Shown here in pieces: positions 32,706 through 42,377 of a stretch of 50,370 nucleotides of DNA. Numbering within the stretch: the stretch's first letter is position 1; every line of letters starts with the position of its first letter. This DNA comes from Oscillospiraceae bacterium (GTDB lineage Bacteria > Bacillota > Clostridia > Oscillospirales > Acutalibacteraceae): assembly GCA_022487055.1 (NCBI GenBank), contig JAKVJJ010000013.1, positions 1 through 50,370 on the forward strand. The letters run 5' to 3'. Both the position numbers and the translations under genes were made by a program. The notes beneath the pieces are model-generated. The model saw only the letters and a list, made by a program, of their open reading frames with translations, searched no databases and had not been told where the DNA came from.

Positions 32706-33103
32706 TTGAAATGATTAGCGCGATTGTATATCAGTTGACACGGAATCTAACACCGGAGCAGATTAAAGAGGGCGGCTTTCAGGACTACTTTATGGATCAC
32801 ACAACCAGTATTTATCCAGTCGATGCTTCCGGCGTGCCGTTTAATGCAGGCGGTCTAGCTGTAACGGGTGACCCGCTGGCAGACCTGCATGAGGATTTGG
32901 CGGCGGAACAGAAAGCACGCGTTACCTATGACAACATCCTGCGCTATGCGGATGACCCGGATGTGCGGGACCCCATCAAATTTCTGCGCCAGCGTGAAGT
33001 GGTGCATTATCAGAGGTTTGGGGAAGCACTGCGCATTGCAACAGATAATCTGAACAGCGACAATTTCTATGAAATGAATCCTGCCTTTGACAAACAGCCC
33101 TAA
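32684..33103 (+). CDS. cotJC: cotJC, 3' part (needs excision of the element to be expressed as coat protein)
   Basis: The remaining 139 codons of cotJC from 'GTEELAHLEM', with metal-ligand positions E65 and H68 (numbered in the joined protein), E136 ('DLAAEQKARVTYD') and H169 ('REVVHYQRF'). The landmark 'GDPLADLHEDLAAE' is typical of Mn-catalase coat proteins. It has no ribosome binding site or start of its own near the family start; the first ATG in frame (32711) would give a fragment missing E65 and H68. The frame is uninterrupted to TAA 33103 and is followed by a terminator, so the sequence seems maintained by selection on the joined gene. Confidence 0.92.
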   Translation, partial: GTEELAHLEMISAIVYQLTRNLTPEQIKEGGFQDYFMDHTTSIYPVDASGVPFNAGGLAVTGDPLADLHEDLAAEQKARVTYDNILRYADDPDVRDPIKFLRQREVVHYQRFGEALRIATDNLNSDNFYEMNPAFDKQP

Positions 33104-33130
33104 CGCGGCAGATGATTTTTCGGTGAACTC

Positions 33131-33176
33131 AAAAGTCCTCAGAAGCAACCAAATGCTTCTGAGGACTTTTACATTT
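33131..33176 (+). terminator. cotJ operon terminator
   Basis: A perfect 17-bp stem (33131-33147 with 33154-33170) ending in a T run. It lies between the convergent cotJC and opp operons and can serve both. Confidence 0.9.
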
Positions 33177-33193
33177 TGAGGAGAGATTGAGTG

Positions 33194-33472
33194 CTAAATT
33201 CTAGTAATCAACAGAACGACAATGAAAAATATTCCACCAAAAAGAGCGATCCAAGGCAACACAAGCTGGAACATCGCAAAAATCATGGCGGCAATGTCCT
33301 TTTTGTCGGGCTGTGTGTCATCGTCAGCACTTACTGCGGCGTTTTTAACCTTTTTGGCGCGTTTTTTCATGGAATGAGTGGAACCATGTAACTGTGTGGA
33401 GGCTTCCGCTTTCATTTCACGTTCCAAGACATCCGGCCGCGGGCCTTGGCCCAAATTTAATAAATCAATCAT
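33194..33472 (-). CDS. Small single-pass membrane protein coupled to the opp operon
   Basis: 92 residues. A charged N-terminal region of about 60 residues (many K, R, D) is followed by one hydrophobic segment of about 25 residues and a short end. Its ATG overlaps the stop of the OppF gene by four bases (ATGA), so it is translated with the transporter. I do not recognise a family. It may be an accessory or assembly subunit of the peptide transporter. The coupling is the main evidence that it is real. Confidence 0.65.
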   Translation of the reverse strand: MIDLLNLGQGPRPDVLEREMKAEASTQLHGSTHSMKKRAKKVKNAAVSADDDTQPDKKDIAAMIFAMFQLVLPWIALFGGIFFIVVLLITRI

Positions 33473-34491
33473 AATGTTGCATTTTCATTGGTCTGAGGTT
33501 TTGATTCGGCAGATGCATCCTGTGCACCGACCAAATGACAGGCAATGTAATGATTATTGCCGATGTTGCGGTACTCTGGCACAGATTGTGCACATTTTTC
33601 GCAAGCAATAGGGCAGCGGGTGCGGAATTTACAGCCCGATGGCGGATTTGCCGGAGAAGGCAGGTCGCCGGAGAGAATAATGCGGTTACGCGTTGCTTTC
33701 GGGTCTGGAATCGGGATGGCGGAAAGCAAAGCCTTCGTGTAAGGATGCAGCGGATTCTTATACAGTTCCTCTTTGGGTGCCATTTCCACAATATTGCCAA
33801 GGTACATCACGGCTACACGGTCACTGATGTATTCCACAACAGACAGGTCATGGGAAATGAACATATAGGAGAGGTGTTTTTGCTTCTGCAAGTCGCTGAG
33901 CAGATTAATGATTTGTGCCTGAATGGACACATCCAGCGCGGAAACCGGTTCGTCACAAATAACAAAGGACGGATCAACGGCAAGGCTGCGTGCAATGCCG
34001 ATGCGCTGACGCTGTCCGCCGGAGAATTCATGCGGATAACGGTTAATGTAATACTGAGGCAGACCGCACAGCTCCATGGTTTCCTTAACCTTTTTGCGGA
34101 CTTCCTCTCTGTTTCCCATCTTATGGTCGGTCAGTGCTTCACCGATAATCTGACCAACGGTCATGCGGGGATTCAGCGAAGAATACGGGTCCTGAAAAAC
34201 CATCTGCATTTCCAAACGCTTTTTACGCAGTTCCTTTTTGCTCAGTTTGCTGAAATCCTCACCGTTAAACAGCACTTGCCCGGCGGTCATCTTATACAGC
34301 CGCATGATGCTGCGGCCAAGAGTGGATTTGCCACAGCCGGATTCACCGACAACACCAAGCGTTTCGCCGCGCTTAATGTTAAAGGAAACACCGTCCACTG
34401 CCTTCACATGACCGACTGTGCGCTGAAAAACACCGCCGCGAATCGGAAAATACTGTTTCAGGCCTTTTACTTCCAAAATATTGTCTTCCAT
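33469..34491 (-). CDS. oppF: Oligopeptide ABC transporter ATP-binding protein OppF
   Basis: 340 residues. Walker A 'GESGCGKST', signature '[16 protein letters not shown]', Walker B '[14 protein letters not shown]', and a C-terminal oligopeptide/dipeptide domain with three cysteines ('[14 protein letters not shown]') that binds an Fe-S cluster in related proteins. ATG 34491 was chosen because GAGGGG lies 7 bases upstream; GTG and ATG codons slightly earlier are less well placed. It pairs with OppD to power peptide import. Confidence 0.93.
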   Translation of the reverse strand: MEDNILEVKGLKQYFPIRGGVFQRTVGHVKAVDGVSFNIKRGETLGVVGESGCGKSTLGRSIMRLYKMTAGQVLFNGEDFSKLSKKELRKKRLEMQMVFQDPYSSLNPRMTVGQIIGEALTDHKMGNREEVRKKVKETMELCGLPQYYINRYPHEFSGGQRQRIGIARSLAVDPSFVICDEPVSALDVSIQAQIINLLSDLQKQKHLSYMFISHDLSVVEYISDRVAVMYLGNIVEMAPKEELYKNPLHPYTKALLSAIPIPDPKATRNRIILSGDLPSPANPPSGCKFRTRCPIACEKCAQSVPEYRNIGNNHYIACHLVGAQDASAESKPQTNENATL

Positions 34492-34502
34492 ATCCATACC
34501 CC

Positions 34503-35477
34503 TCACTCTGCACTCTTAACCGGGCAGGCAACCAAATGCCCCGGGCTGATTTCTTTCAGCACCGGAATTTCCTGTTTGCACTGTTCCGTACAGTATTCGC
34601 ATCTTTCATTGAAGTAGCAGCTGTCGGGCATATCGACTGGATTCGGCACCTGTCCGGGAATGGAATACAGGCGCTTGCTGTGGTCTGTCAAACCGACGAC
34701 CGGCTTGGACTTTAGCAGACCGACGGTGTAAGGATGTGTTGGATGCTCGAAAATATCCATCACATTGCCTTTTTCGACGATTTTGCCTGCATACATAACC
34801 ACAACATAGTCAGCCATCTCTGCCACCACGCCGAGGTCATGAGTGATGAGCATGATAGACATCCCCATTTCCTTTTTCAGCTTGCGCATCAGATCCAGAA
34901 TCTGTGCCTGAATGGTAACGTCCAGTGCAGTGGTTGGTTCATCCGCAATTAGCAGACGCGGCTTGCAGATAAGTGCCATGGCAATCATAATACGCTGGCG
35001 CATACCGCCGGAAAGCTCATGCGGATAGCAGTCCACAATTTCCTCGGCACGCGGAATATTGACCAGTTTAATCATATCAATCGTCTTTTTGCGGGCTTCC
35101 TCTTTGCTGATGGTGGAATGATTGAGCAGGTTCTCCGCAATCTGGTCACCCACGGTATAAACAGGGTTCAGGGATGTCATTGGCTCCTGAAAAATCATGG
35201 AAATGTCTTTGCCGCAGATTTGCTGCATCTCACGGGTGGTCTTTTTCAGCAAGTCAACTCCGTTCATCAGAATCTCACCGCCGACAATCTTGCCGGGAGG
35301 GGACTGCACCAGATGCATCAGGGAAAGCGCCGTGACGCTTTTGCCGCAGCCGGACTCACCGACCACACAGACAGTCTTGCCTTCCGGGATGTCAAAGCTG
35401 ACACCGTTGACTGCCTTTACAATGCCGGCTTCGGTATAAAACCAAGTCTGCAGATTTTTAAATTCGATAAATGCCAT
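34503..35477 (-). CDS. oppD: Oligopeptide ABC transporter ATP-binding protein OppD
   Basis: 324 residues. Walker A 'GESGCGKSV', signature '[15 protein letters not shown]', Walker B '[14 protein letters not shown]', and a C-terminal cysteine cluster ('[14 protein letters not shown]'). GGAGG lies 10 bases upstream of the ATG. It lies between oppC and oppF in the usual order, and the operon runs A-B-C-D-F on the minus strand. Confidence 0.94.
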   Translation of the reverse strand: MAFIEFKNLQTWFYTEAGIVKAVNGVSFDIPEGKTVCVVGESGCGKSVTALSLMHLVQSPPGKIVGGEILMNGVDLLKKTTREMQQICGKDISMIFQEPMTSLNPVYTVGDQIAENLLNHSTISKEEARKKTIDMIKLVNIPRAEEIVDCYPHELSGGMRQRIMIAMALICKPRLLIADEPTTALDVTIQAQILDLMRKLKKEMGMSIMLITHDLGVVAEMADYVVVMYAGKIVEKGNVMDIFEHPTHPYTVGLLKSKPVVGLTDHSKRLYSIPGQVPNPVDMPDSCYFNERCEYCTEQCKQEIPVLKEISPGHLVACPVKSAE

Positions 35478-35492
35478 TGCGTGTTTCCCTCC

Positions 35493-36425
35493 TTATTTAC
35501 CGGATACCATTCTGGGGTCAAGAGCATCGCGCAGCCCGTCACCGAGCAAGTTGATGCACAGAACGGTTGCGAGAATGCAGAAACCGGCAGGCATCCACAT
35601 CCACGGATGCAATGTAAAGTCAATCATGTTGGAGCCTTCCTGTACCATGTTGCCCCAGCTGGCATATGGCGGTAAAACGCCAACGCCCAAATAAGACAAT
35701 GTGGATTCGGAAAGAATCGTATCGCCAACAGCCAAAGTTGCGGAAACGATAATCAGGGGAAAAACATTTGGCATGATGTGCTTGAAAATTTTACGCATAT
35801 CGTGCAGACCCATTGCTTCCGTTGCGGACATATAGTCCATTTCACGGATGGTCAGAACCTGACCGCGGATAAAGCGGCAGGTGCCCACCCAGCCGATGCA
35901 GGAAAGAATGAGCATCAACAGATAAATGCGGGAGCCGGTGTCCACATGACGGTCAGAGAAGATGGCACTAATCATAATCAGAATAGGCATGCCCGGGATG
36001 GCCATGACAATATCAACAATACGCATCATAACGGCATCCACAGCACCGCCGTAATAACCGGCGAGGCAGCCTAAGAACGTGCCGATGAAAATTTCAAGGA
36101 AAGTGGCACCGAAACCGATAAGCAGGGAAAGCCTGCCGCCCAGCATCAGGCGGGTGAAAATGTCACGGCCGTTGGTGTCTGTGCCCAGCAGATGCGCTGC
36201 CGACGGCGGCTGCTTTGCGTGGAGAATATCCACTGCGGTAATATCACCGTAAGGTGAAATCAAGGGGCCGATGATGCAGATCAAAATCATGGCAACAAGA
36301 AAGATGAGGCCAATCATTGCCATTTTGTTGCGGCGCAGACGGCGGGCCGCAAGATGCCATGGCGACTCAATGACATCTTTTTTCTTTTGTGCAGTTCCTT
36401 TGGTTTTTGCTATTGCATTACTCAT
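35493..36425 (-). CDS. oppC: Oligopeptide ABC transporter permease OppC
   Basis: 310 residues. The cytoplasmic N-terminus has the OppC_N motif ('SPWHLAARRLRRNKMAMIGL', read in part). Five to six membrane segments follow, with the binding-protein-dependent transport loop 'EAMGLHDMRKIFKHIMPNVFPLI'. It ends 'GDGLRDALDPRM', as is typical. It forms the channel together with OppB, encoded just upstream. Confidence 0.93.
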   Translation of the reverse strand: MSNAIAKTKGTAQKKKDVIESPWHLAARRLRRNKMAMIGLIFLVAMILICIIGPLISPYGDITAVDILHAKQPPSAAHLLGTDTNGRDIFTRLMLGGRLSLLIGFGATFLEIFIGTFLGCLAGYYGGAVDAVMMRIVDIVMAIPGMPILIMISAIFSDRHVDTGSRIYLLMLILSCIGWVGTCRFIRGQVLTIREMDYMSATEAMGLHDMRKIFKHIMPNVFPLIIVSATLAVGDTILSESTLSYLGVGVLPPYASWGNMVQEGSNMIDFTLHPWMWMPAGFCILATVLCINLLGDGLRDALDPRMVSGK

Positions 36426-36437
36426 AATTTCCTGCCC

Positions 36438-37403
36438 TCACTTCAAACGGATTCTCGGGTCAACAACACTGTACAGAACATCTGACAGCAAGTTGCCAAT
36501 CATAACCAAAACGGCAAGCAGCATGACATAGCCCATGATGAACATATAATCACGCTGAGAGATAGAAGCGAGGAAGATTTTACCGATTCCAGGCCACCCG
36601 AAGACGGTTTCTGTAATCATTGCGCCGGAGAAAAGCCCGGGCAGCGCGCCGCCGATGAAAGTGACAATCGGGATAGAGGCATTGCGGAAAGCATGTTTAT
36701 AGATAACGACACGCTCTGACAAACCTTTTGACCTAGCTGTGCGAATATAGTCTTGGTTGATTACTTCCAGCATGGAGGTGCGCACATAACGCATAGTTCC
36801 GCCGATGCCCATTACTGTCAAGGTAATAGTTGGCAAAATCATGTGCAGGCAAACATCTCCAAATTGCTGCAGCGGACCCATGGCAACACCTACAGAACTC
36901 ATACCATCCAGCGGCAGCCAGCCAAGGTCAACAGAGAAAGCCTTCTGCAAAAGCAAAGCAAGGAAGAAGGACGGCAACGAAATGCCGGCAAATGCGACGA
37001 TGGTGAAAATCACATCAAATGCAGAATGAACCTTGGTTGCGGAATAAATGCCGATCGGGATAGCAATGACCATTTCCAAAACAAAAGAAACGATGGCCAG
37101 AAGGAAAGAATTCCAGATATAAGTGTGGATAACATGGGAAACCGGCTCGTTGTACTGAATGGAGAAGCCGAAGTTGCCGGTCAAGGCATTTTTGAGCCAG
37201 TTGACATAGCGGATGCCGACCGGCTGGTCAAGACCGAGGAACGCTTTCATCTCCGCAATACGCTGTGGAGTCAGCCTGGACTGCCCGAACTTTGCATCGA
37301 TTGCATCGCCCGGAATGGCAGCAACGAGAAGAAAAACAATAATGGACACGCCCAGTAAAATCGGAATCATGAGGAGCAGGCGCCTTACGATGTACTGCTT
37401 CAT
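36438..37403 (-). CDS. oppB: Oligopeptide ABC transporter permease OppB
   Basis: 321 residues. It begins 'MKQYIVRRLLLMIPILLGVSI' (a standard OppB opening), has six membrane segments, the motif 'RTARSKGLSERVVIYKHAFRNA', and ends '..YSVVDPRIRLK'. It is encoded 12 bases before oppC, in the same operon. Confidence 0.93.
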   Translation of the reverse strand: MKQYIVRRLLLMIPILLGVSIIVFLLVAAIPGDAIDAKFGQSRLTPQRIAEMKAFLGLDQPVGIRYVNWLKNALTGNFGFSIQYNEPVSHVIHTYIWNSFLLAIVSFVLEMVIAIPIGIYSATKVHSAFDVIFTIVAFAGISLPSFFLALLLQKAFSVDLGWLPLDGMSSVGVAMGPLQQFGDVCLHMILPTITLTVMGIGGTMRYVRTSMLEVINQDYIRTARSKGLSERVVIYKHAFRNASIPIVTFIGGALPGLFSGAMITETVFGWPGIGKIFLASISQRDYMFIMGYVMLLAVLVMIGNLLSDVLYSVVDPRIRLK

Positions 37404-37518
37404 AGCAAAATCACCAAATGCATACTATACATTTTCCCTTTCCTGATAAATACGAAAATCCAGAGAAGGGCAGTGCTCTCCTCTGAATTTCCTAAATGGA
37501 TGAAATTATAAGCTTTTA

Positions 37519-39282
37519 TCAGCCGACTTCCAATTCTTCAATGTTGCTCAGGAAGCCTTCGTATGGAGTGGATTTAAAGTTCTTCACACGGGAGTTGTAA
37601 CCAATGCAGTCGCTGCGCTGATAGATGAACCAGCAGGGCAGGTCTTTATTGATTGTCTGGTATGCTTTTGCAAAGTTGTCTTTGACTTCGTCTTTGGTGG
37701 TTGCACTAAGTGCTGCAGCATAAGCCTTGTCGATTTCCGGATCGCCGAAGCCGCTGTAGTTCTGCGCGCCCTTAGATGTGTAAATCGGGGAGTCATCCGG
37801 GTCAGCGGTCAAGGCCCATGCCATAAAGGTCATGTCGTAATTCATCTTGGAATGTTTCTTGAACAGAGTCGCTCCGTCCACATATTCAGCCTGCATATCG
37901 ATGCCGAGCTTCTTGTAGGCGTCAATCATCATTGGAATCATGGTATCAGTAACTGCGTTGCCCTTGGAAGCAGAGAACATGAACTTAAACTTCTTGCCGT
38001 CTTTTGTAAGTTTGCCGTCGCTGCCCTTTGTCCAGCCAGCTTCTTTCAGCAGGTTTGCAGCTTTTGTCATATCGTAGTCATAGGTGTTCAGGCCTGTGCC
38101 GGGATAAACCCAACTGATCTTAGCCTGGTTGCAATTCAGCTCACTTGCATAGTCGCCGTAAACGGACTTAATGAGGGCCTTGCGATCCAATGCATACAGC
38201 AGAGCCTGACGAACCTTAATGTCGCTGAACAGAGGATTTTTGCAGTTGATGCCAACAAAGCCATAGCCCAGTGTCGGCTGTACCCACATATTGATGAACT
38301 TGGATGCCTGACCAACGGAAATCTGGTCCTGAGAGCAAACAATGTCCGGCTCGATGTCAACATCGCCTGTGCTCAGTGCCTGCATCTCAGCGCCCTCAGC
38401 CACAGCCTTGAAAATCAAAGTTTTAATTTTCGGGGCACCCTTGTAGTAGTTCGGGTTGGAGGTCAGAGTTGCGTTCTGGCCTTCTTTGTAAGAAGTCAGG
38501 GTATAAGCACCGTTGCCGACCCAGTTAATCATCTTCAGACTCTTAATGCCGGACATATTGCCCTGCTTAATCAGGCTGCCGTACTTCGCGGTGGAGATTG
38601 GGTAAGTGGAACCGAGGAAGTACTTTGCGCTGGAATTTCTTGCGGACAGCTTAATGACCAGAGTCTTGTCATCCGGAGTGGTGACGCCGGAAATGGTCTT
38701 CGCTTTGCCGGACTTGTAATCATCAACGCCGACAATTTTAATCTTGGTGTTGTCGGCCGGGCCGTCATAGCTCTTGTCATACAGGACATTGAGATTATTG
38801 ACATAGTCCTTTGCGGTGACCGGTGTGCCATCGCTGAATTTGTCAGCTTTCAGTTTATAGGTATAGGTAAGACCATCCGGGGAGATTGCAAGGGAAGCAG
38901 TACCGTCAATGATTTCACCTTTAGAATCGTTTGAACTCAATGCGGAATAAGTGGAACCTGCCACATACTGGTCATCTAGATTTTCACACCACAGCCCGTT
39001 GAAGTCACCGCCCAGAGTGGCAGCGCCAATAACCAATGTGTCTTTTCTCGCACTGGCTGCTGCCGGCAGCTTGGAGGGGTCTGTTGCTGCAATCAACTTG
39101 CCGTTGTCGGAAGCACCACCGGTTGTGGAAGTGCCGGATGCAGTTGCGCTGGATGCGGCGCTGGACGCAGTACCGGTTGCCGCAGAAGAAGCGGTACCTC
39201 CATTGTTACCGCACGCAGAAAGCAGCATGCACGCAGCAAGCGCAATACTCGTAACGCCTGCTAATTTCTTATGTTCTTTCAT
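37519..39282 (-). CDS. oppA: Oligopeptide-binding lipoprotein OppA
   Basis: 587 residues. Signal peptide with lipobox 'LLSAC', then a Ser/Ala/Thr-rich linker to about residue 80, then a family 5 extracellular solute-binding domain ('FSDGTPVTAKDYV', 'VRQALLYALDRKALIKSVYG', 'TFMAWALTADPDDSP'). ATG 39282 follows AAAGGTG. It captures peptides outside the cell for the OppBCDF transporter encoded downstream. The peptidase PepF, encoded divergently 1.3 kb away, could use the imported peptides. Confidence 0.93.
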   Translation of the reverse strand: MKEHKKLAGVTSIALAACMLLSACGNNGGTASSAATGTASSAASSATASGTSTTGGASDNGKLIAATDPSKLPAAASARKDTLVIGAATLGGDFNGLWCENLDDQYVAGSTYSALSSNDSKGEIIDGTASLAISPDGLTYTYKLKADKFSDGTPVTAKDYVNNLNVLYDKSYDGPADNTKIKIVGVDDYKSGKAKTISGVTTPDDKTLVIKLSARNSSAKYFLGSTYPISTAKYGSLIKQGNMSGIKSLKMINWVGNGAYTLTSYKEGQNATLTSNPNYYKGAPKIKTLIFKAVAEGAEMQALSTGDVDIEPDIVCSQDQISVGQASKFINMWVQPTLGYGFVGINCKNPLFSDIKVRQALLYALDRKALIKSVYGDYASELNCNQAKISWVYPGTGLNTYDYDMTKAANLLKEAGWTKGSDGKLTKDGKKFKFMFSASKGNAVTDTMIPMMIDAYKKLGIDMQAEYVDGATLFKKHSKMNYDMTFMAWALTADPDDSPIYTSKGAQNYSGFGDPEIDKAYAAALSATTKDEVKDNFAKAYQTINKDLPCWFIYQRSDCIGYNSRVKNFKSTPYEGFLSNIEELEVG

Positions 39283-39352
39283 AAACACTCACCTTTCCTC
39301 AATAATAGTTCTCAAAATGTTTATTTTAATTCAAACAAAATGAATTAAAAAC

Positions 39353-40078
39353 TTATTCATTGGCCGCACGGGAACGGCCGTTGCCCTCATTGCTCAGGGC
39401 AGTGCGAATTTGGGCTACCGCACTGAAGTGCTGCCGAAGCAGCTCCGCGCATTTCCGGGAATCTTTTTCCTTTATAGCATTGTATATGGCGCGGTGTTCT
39501 TTCAGGCATTGAACCAGCCGCCCCGGATAAGCAAGCGTCTGGATTCGCATATCCTTCATTGTGGTGCCCAGCGAACGAACGATGCCAGCGATAATCTGAT
39601 TCTTTGTCGCCATCGCCATGCACTGATGAAAAAGGATATCGGCCTTGATACCTGAATCGCCTCGGTCAATACTTTCCTGCATCATAGTCAGTGTCTTTTC
39701 CATCTTCATCAAGTCCAGCACATCGGCACGCTGGCACGCCAGTTCACCAACTTTGATTTCCAAAATTTCGCGGGCTTCATACAGGTCGTCAAACATCTCA
39801 CTGTCCAGCTTGCGGGGAAAATCGATGGCGGAAAGAATTTTCTCCAAGCAATACTTACAAAGGAAAGTACCGCCGTTTTTCCGCCGCTCGACCACACCTT
39901 TGGATTCCAAAATCATCAGAGCTTCACGAACCGAGGCGCGGCTCACACCGAACTGCTGGGAAAGCTCTGTTTCATTGGGAAGCTTCTGGCGCTCGGTCAG
40001 CCGGCCTTCCACAATCTGGCTTTGTATTTGATTGACGATCTGGTCACTGACACGCATGGACTTAATGTTTTGAAACAC
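39353..40078 (-). CDS. FadR-type GntR regulator (FCD domain), probable opp regulator
   Basis: 241 residues from a GTG at 40078 that sits 7 bases after GGAGGA; the ATG two codons earlier is too close to that site. The N-terminal GntR winged helix ('KLPNETELSQQFGVSRASVREALMILESKG', read in parts) is followed by an all-helical FCD domain with conserved D, H and H positions for metal and ligand. It is the first gene in the direction of the opp operon, 70 bases ahead of oppA, so it probably regulates the operon and itself. The ligand is unknown. Confidence 0.88.
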   Translation of the reverse strand: MFQNIKSMRVSDQIVNQIQSQIVEGRLTERQKLPNETELSQQFGVSRASVREALMILESKGVVERRKNGGTFLCKYCLEKILSAIDFPRKLDSEMFDDLYEAREILEIKVGELACQRADVLDLMKMEKTLTMMQESIDRGDSGIKADILFHQCMAMATKNQIIAGIVRSLGTTMKDMRIQTLAYPGRLVQCLKEHRAIYNAIKEKDSRKCAELLRQHFSAVAQIRTALSNEGNGRSRAANE

Positions 40079-40237
40079 GTTCATTCCTCCAGCATTCCGG
40101 GCTTTACAGCGCTTGTTTATCAATTTGCATTGCTAAAGCGTATGAAATGAACGATATTCAGGTCCCGGCCCCATTGCCGAAATCTGATTGTCTGACATAT
40201 TGATAGAGAAGCGGAGAAAACAGAGGGCTGTTTTTCG

Positions 40238-40247
40238 TGCATATGCA
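40238..40247. promoter_or_regulatory. Palindrome in the FadR-type regulator leader, candidate operator
   Basis: TGCATATGCA is a perfect 10-bp palindrome between the regulator promoter and its start codon. Assignment as operator is by position only. Confidence 0.3.
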
Positions 40248-40331
40248 TATTTTCTACACGCTGCCCTGCAAATCCAGATGCTGAATTTTGGAAACGATTG
40301 GACTTCATTTCTGCATCTAAATTTAAATTGA

Positions 40332-40360
40332 ATTGTAGCACTTCCATCCTAGTAAAGCAA
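40332..40360 (-). promoter_or_regulatory. Promoter of the regulator-opp operon
   Basis: On the minus strand, TTGCTT (40355-40360), 17 bp, TACAAT (40332-40337). The leader of about 250 nt holds no gene that I can recognise. Confidence 0.55.
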
Positions 40361-40545
40361 TATATTTTAATATTTTCTGCATTTTAGAGAATATACTGGT
40401 TCAAAATGAAAAGATTTTAGGCGCTGTACCGAATGAATGATTCCTAATTGGAAAATAGAATGAATTTGTACGATTCTCTGTTACATACTAGGAATGTCTG
40501 ATGGTATGACATAAAGTTAACAGATGCAGGAACTGGTAATGGAAG

Positions 40546-40574
40546 TTGCAGCCACCCAACACTTGTGCTATAAT
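40546..40574 (+). promoter_or_regulatory. pepF promoter
   Basis: TTGCAG (40546-40551), 17 bp, TATAAT (40569-40574), 50 bp before the start codon. Confidence 0.75.
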
Positions 40575-40624
40575 TACGCACATAATATTAAATAATACAA
40601 GTCAGACAAGAAGGAGCAGACAAC

Positions 40625-42310
40625 ATGAAGTTTTCAGAAATGCCCTATAACCGCCCGGACATTGCGGCGGCGGAGAAAAAGTACACGGAGCTGACCGAAA
40701 AATTCCAGAACAGCACTTCCGCCCAGGAGCAGTATCAGGTGATTCTGGAGCATGAAAAGATGAAAAACAATCTGGATACCTTGTCCACCATTGCCTACAT
40801 CCGTAATAGTATTAACACAACGGACAAGTTTTATGAGGACGAAATGGCCTTTGTTGACGAAAACAGTCCGGTTGTTGAGGAGTACATTCAAAAATTCTAT
40901 CAGGCAGTTGCACAGACATCTTATAAGGAAGACCTGCAGAAGCTGACCGGCGAGCTGTTTTTCACAAACATCGAGCTGGCACTCAAATCCTTCTCTCCGG
41001 CAATTATCGGTTTGGTGCAGAAGGAAAACGCATTGGTTACGGAGTATGAGAAACTTCTGGCTTCTGCCAAGATTGAGATGGACGGTAAGACGGTCAACCT
41101 CTCTCAGCTTGGCAAATACACCACTTCCTCAGACCGTGGCCTGCGGAAAGAAGCGTGGGAAAAAGCCGGCGGTTTCTTCCTTGCCAATGCAAAACGTCTG
41201 GACGACATTTATGCGGAACTGGTGAAAAACCGTACCGAGCAGGCAAAGCAGCTTGGCTATCAGAATTATGTGCAGCTTGGTTATGATCGCTTGGGCCGCA
41301 ACTGCTATGGACCGGAAGAAGTTAAGGAATACCGCAAGCAGATAGTGCAGGACTTGGTACCGATGATTACGGAACTGAAGAAAAAGCAGGCGCAGCGCCT
41401 TGGCCAGCCGGATATTAAATTCTATGATGACAACTGCCTATTCCCAGACGGAAACCCGACACCGCAGGGTACCACACAGGAACTGATTGACGATGCCAAA
41501 AAGATGTACCATGAAATGAACCCGCTGACGGGCGAATTCTTTGACTTTATGACAAAGAATGAGTTGTTTGATCTTGAAAGCAAAGCCGGTAAGGCGGGCG
41601 GCGGTTACTGCACCAGCATCCCGGATTACCAGGCACCATTCATTTTCTCCAACTTTAATGGAACTGCCGGCGATGTGGAAGTACTGACTCATGAGGCAGG
41701 CCATGCTTTTGCAGATTATATGTCCCAGAACATTGCGCTGCGTGAGGAAGCATGCCCGACGATGGACGGCGCGGAAACACATTCCATGTCCATGGAGCTG
41801 TTCTCCCGTCCGTGGGACAAGCTGTTCTTTGGTGATCAGGCAGAGAAGTTCCATCAGTATCAGCTTGAGGCTGCATTGGATTTCATTCCGTATGGTTGCT
41901 TGGTTGACCACTTCCAGACAGAAATGTATGAGCATCCGGAACTGACACCGGACGAGAGAAAAGCAAAATGGCTGGAGCTGGAGCATCTGTATCGTCCGTG
42001 GATTGATTTTGAAGACATTCCGTTCTTCAGTAAGGGCGGCGGCTATCAGCGTCAGCACCATATTTATTCTTTCCCGCTGTATTATATAGACTACTGTTTG
42101 GCACAGACCACGGCATTGGAATTCTGGTCTGCTTCCGAAAAAGACTGGAAGGAAGCCTTTAACCGCTATCTGACCTTTGTCAAGGCAGGCGGCACCAAGA
42201 CTTATGTGCAACTTGTGAAATCTGCCGGTCTGGAACTTCCGTTCCATCAGGGCTGCATCAAGAAACTCTGTGAAGAAATTAAAGAATATCTGAAACAGTA
42301 CGAAAAATAA
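40625..42310 (+). CDS. pepF: M3 family oligoendopeptidase F
   Basis: 561 residues. The zinc motif HEAGH ('LTHEAGHAFADYMS') lies near residues 356-360, with the third ligand (E) expected near 'MDGAETHSMSMELF'. The N-terminal half is the helical M3 lid. It cleaves peptides of roughly 7-17 residues in the cytosol. Preceded by AGAAGGAG, with its own promoter and terminator. It is divergent from the peptide-import operon, a sensible functional pairing. Confidence 0.93.
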   Translation: MKFSEMPYNRPDIAAAEKKYTELTEKFQNSTSAQEQYQVILEHEKMKNNLDTLSTIAYIRNSINTTDKFYEDEMAFVDENSPVVEEYIQKFYQAVAQTSYKEDLQKLTGELFFTNIELALKSFSPAIIGLVQKENALVTEYEKLLASAKIEMDGKTVNLSQLGKYTTSSDRGLRKEAWEKAGGFFLANAKRLDDIYAELVKNRTEQAKQLGYQNYVQLGYDRLGRNCYGPEEVKEYRKQIVQDLVPMITELKKKQAQRLGQPDIKFYDDNCLFPDGNPTPQGTTQELIDDAKKMYHEMNPLTGEFFDFMTKNELFDLESKAGKAGGGYCTSIPDYQAPFIFSNFNGTAGDVEVLTHEAGHAFADYMSQNIALREEACPTMDGAETHSMSMELFSRPWDKLFFGDQAEKFHQYQLEAALDFIPYGCLVDHFQTEMYEHPELTPDERKAKWLELEHLYRPWIDFEDIPFFSKGGGYQRQHHIYSFPLYYIDYCLAQTTALEFWSASEKDWKEAFNRYLTFVKAGGTKTYVQLVKSAGLELPFHQGCIKKLCEEIKEYLKQYEK

Positions 42311-42324
42311 AAATAGACAAAAAG

Positions 42325-42366
42325 ACAGCCGCCAAAAAGCTTTTACGCTTCTCGGCGGCTGTTTTA
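42325..42366 (+). terminator. pepF terminator
   Basis: Stem ACAGCCGCC (42325-42333) with GGCGGCTGT (42354-42362), extended by AAAAGC/GCTTTT-type pairing inside, followed by TTTTATT. Confidence 0.85.
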
Positions 42367-42377
42367 TTGAGGAAAAG

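Noticed and set aside
32684-33103. The 3' cotJC segment as a second, independent coat gene
   Set aside because: It has no proper start, lacks the N-terminal third of the family, and complements the 5' part exactly without overlap or gap.
37852-38934. Long plus-strand open frame opposite oppA
   Set aside because: Antisense shadow of a confidently identified gene. The same applies to long antisense frames over glmS (3829-5040), oppF (33535-34617) and glgB (44176-45231).
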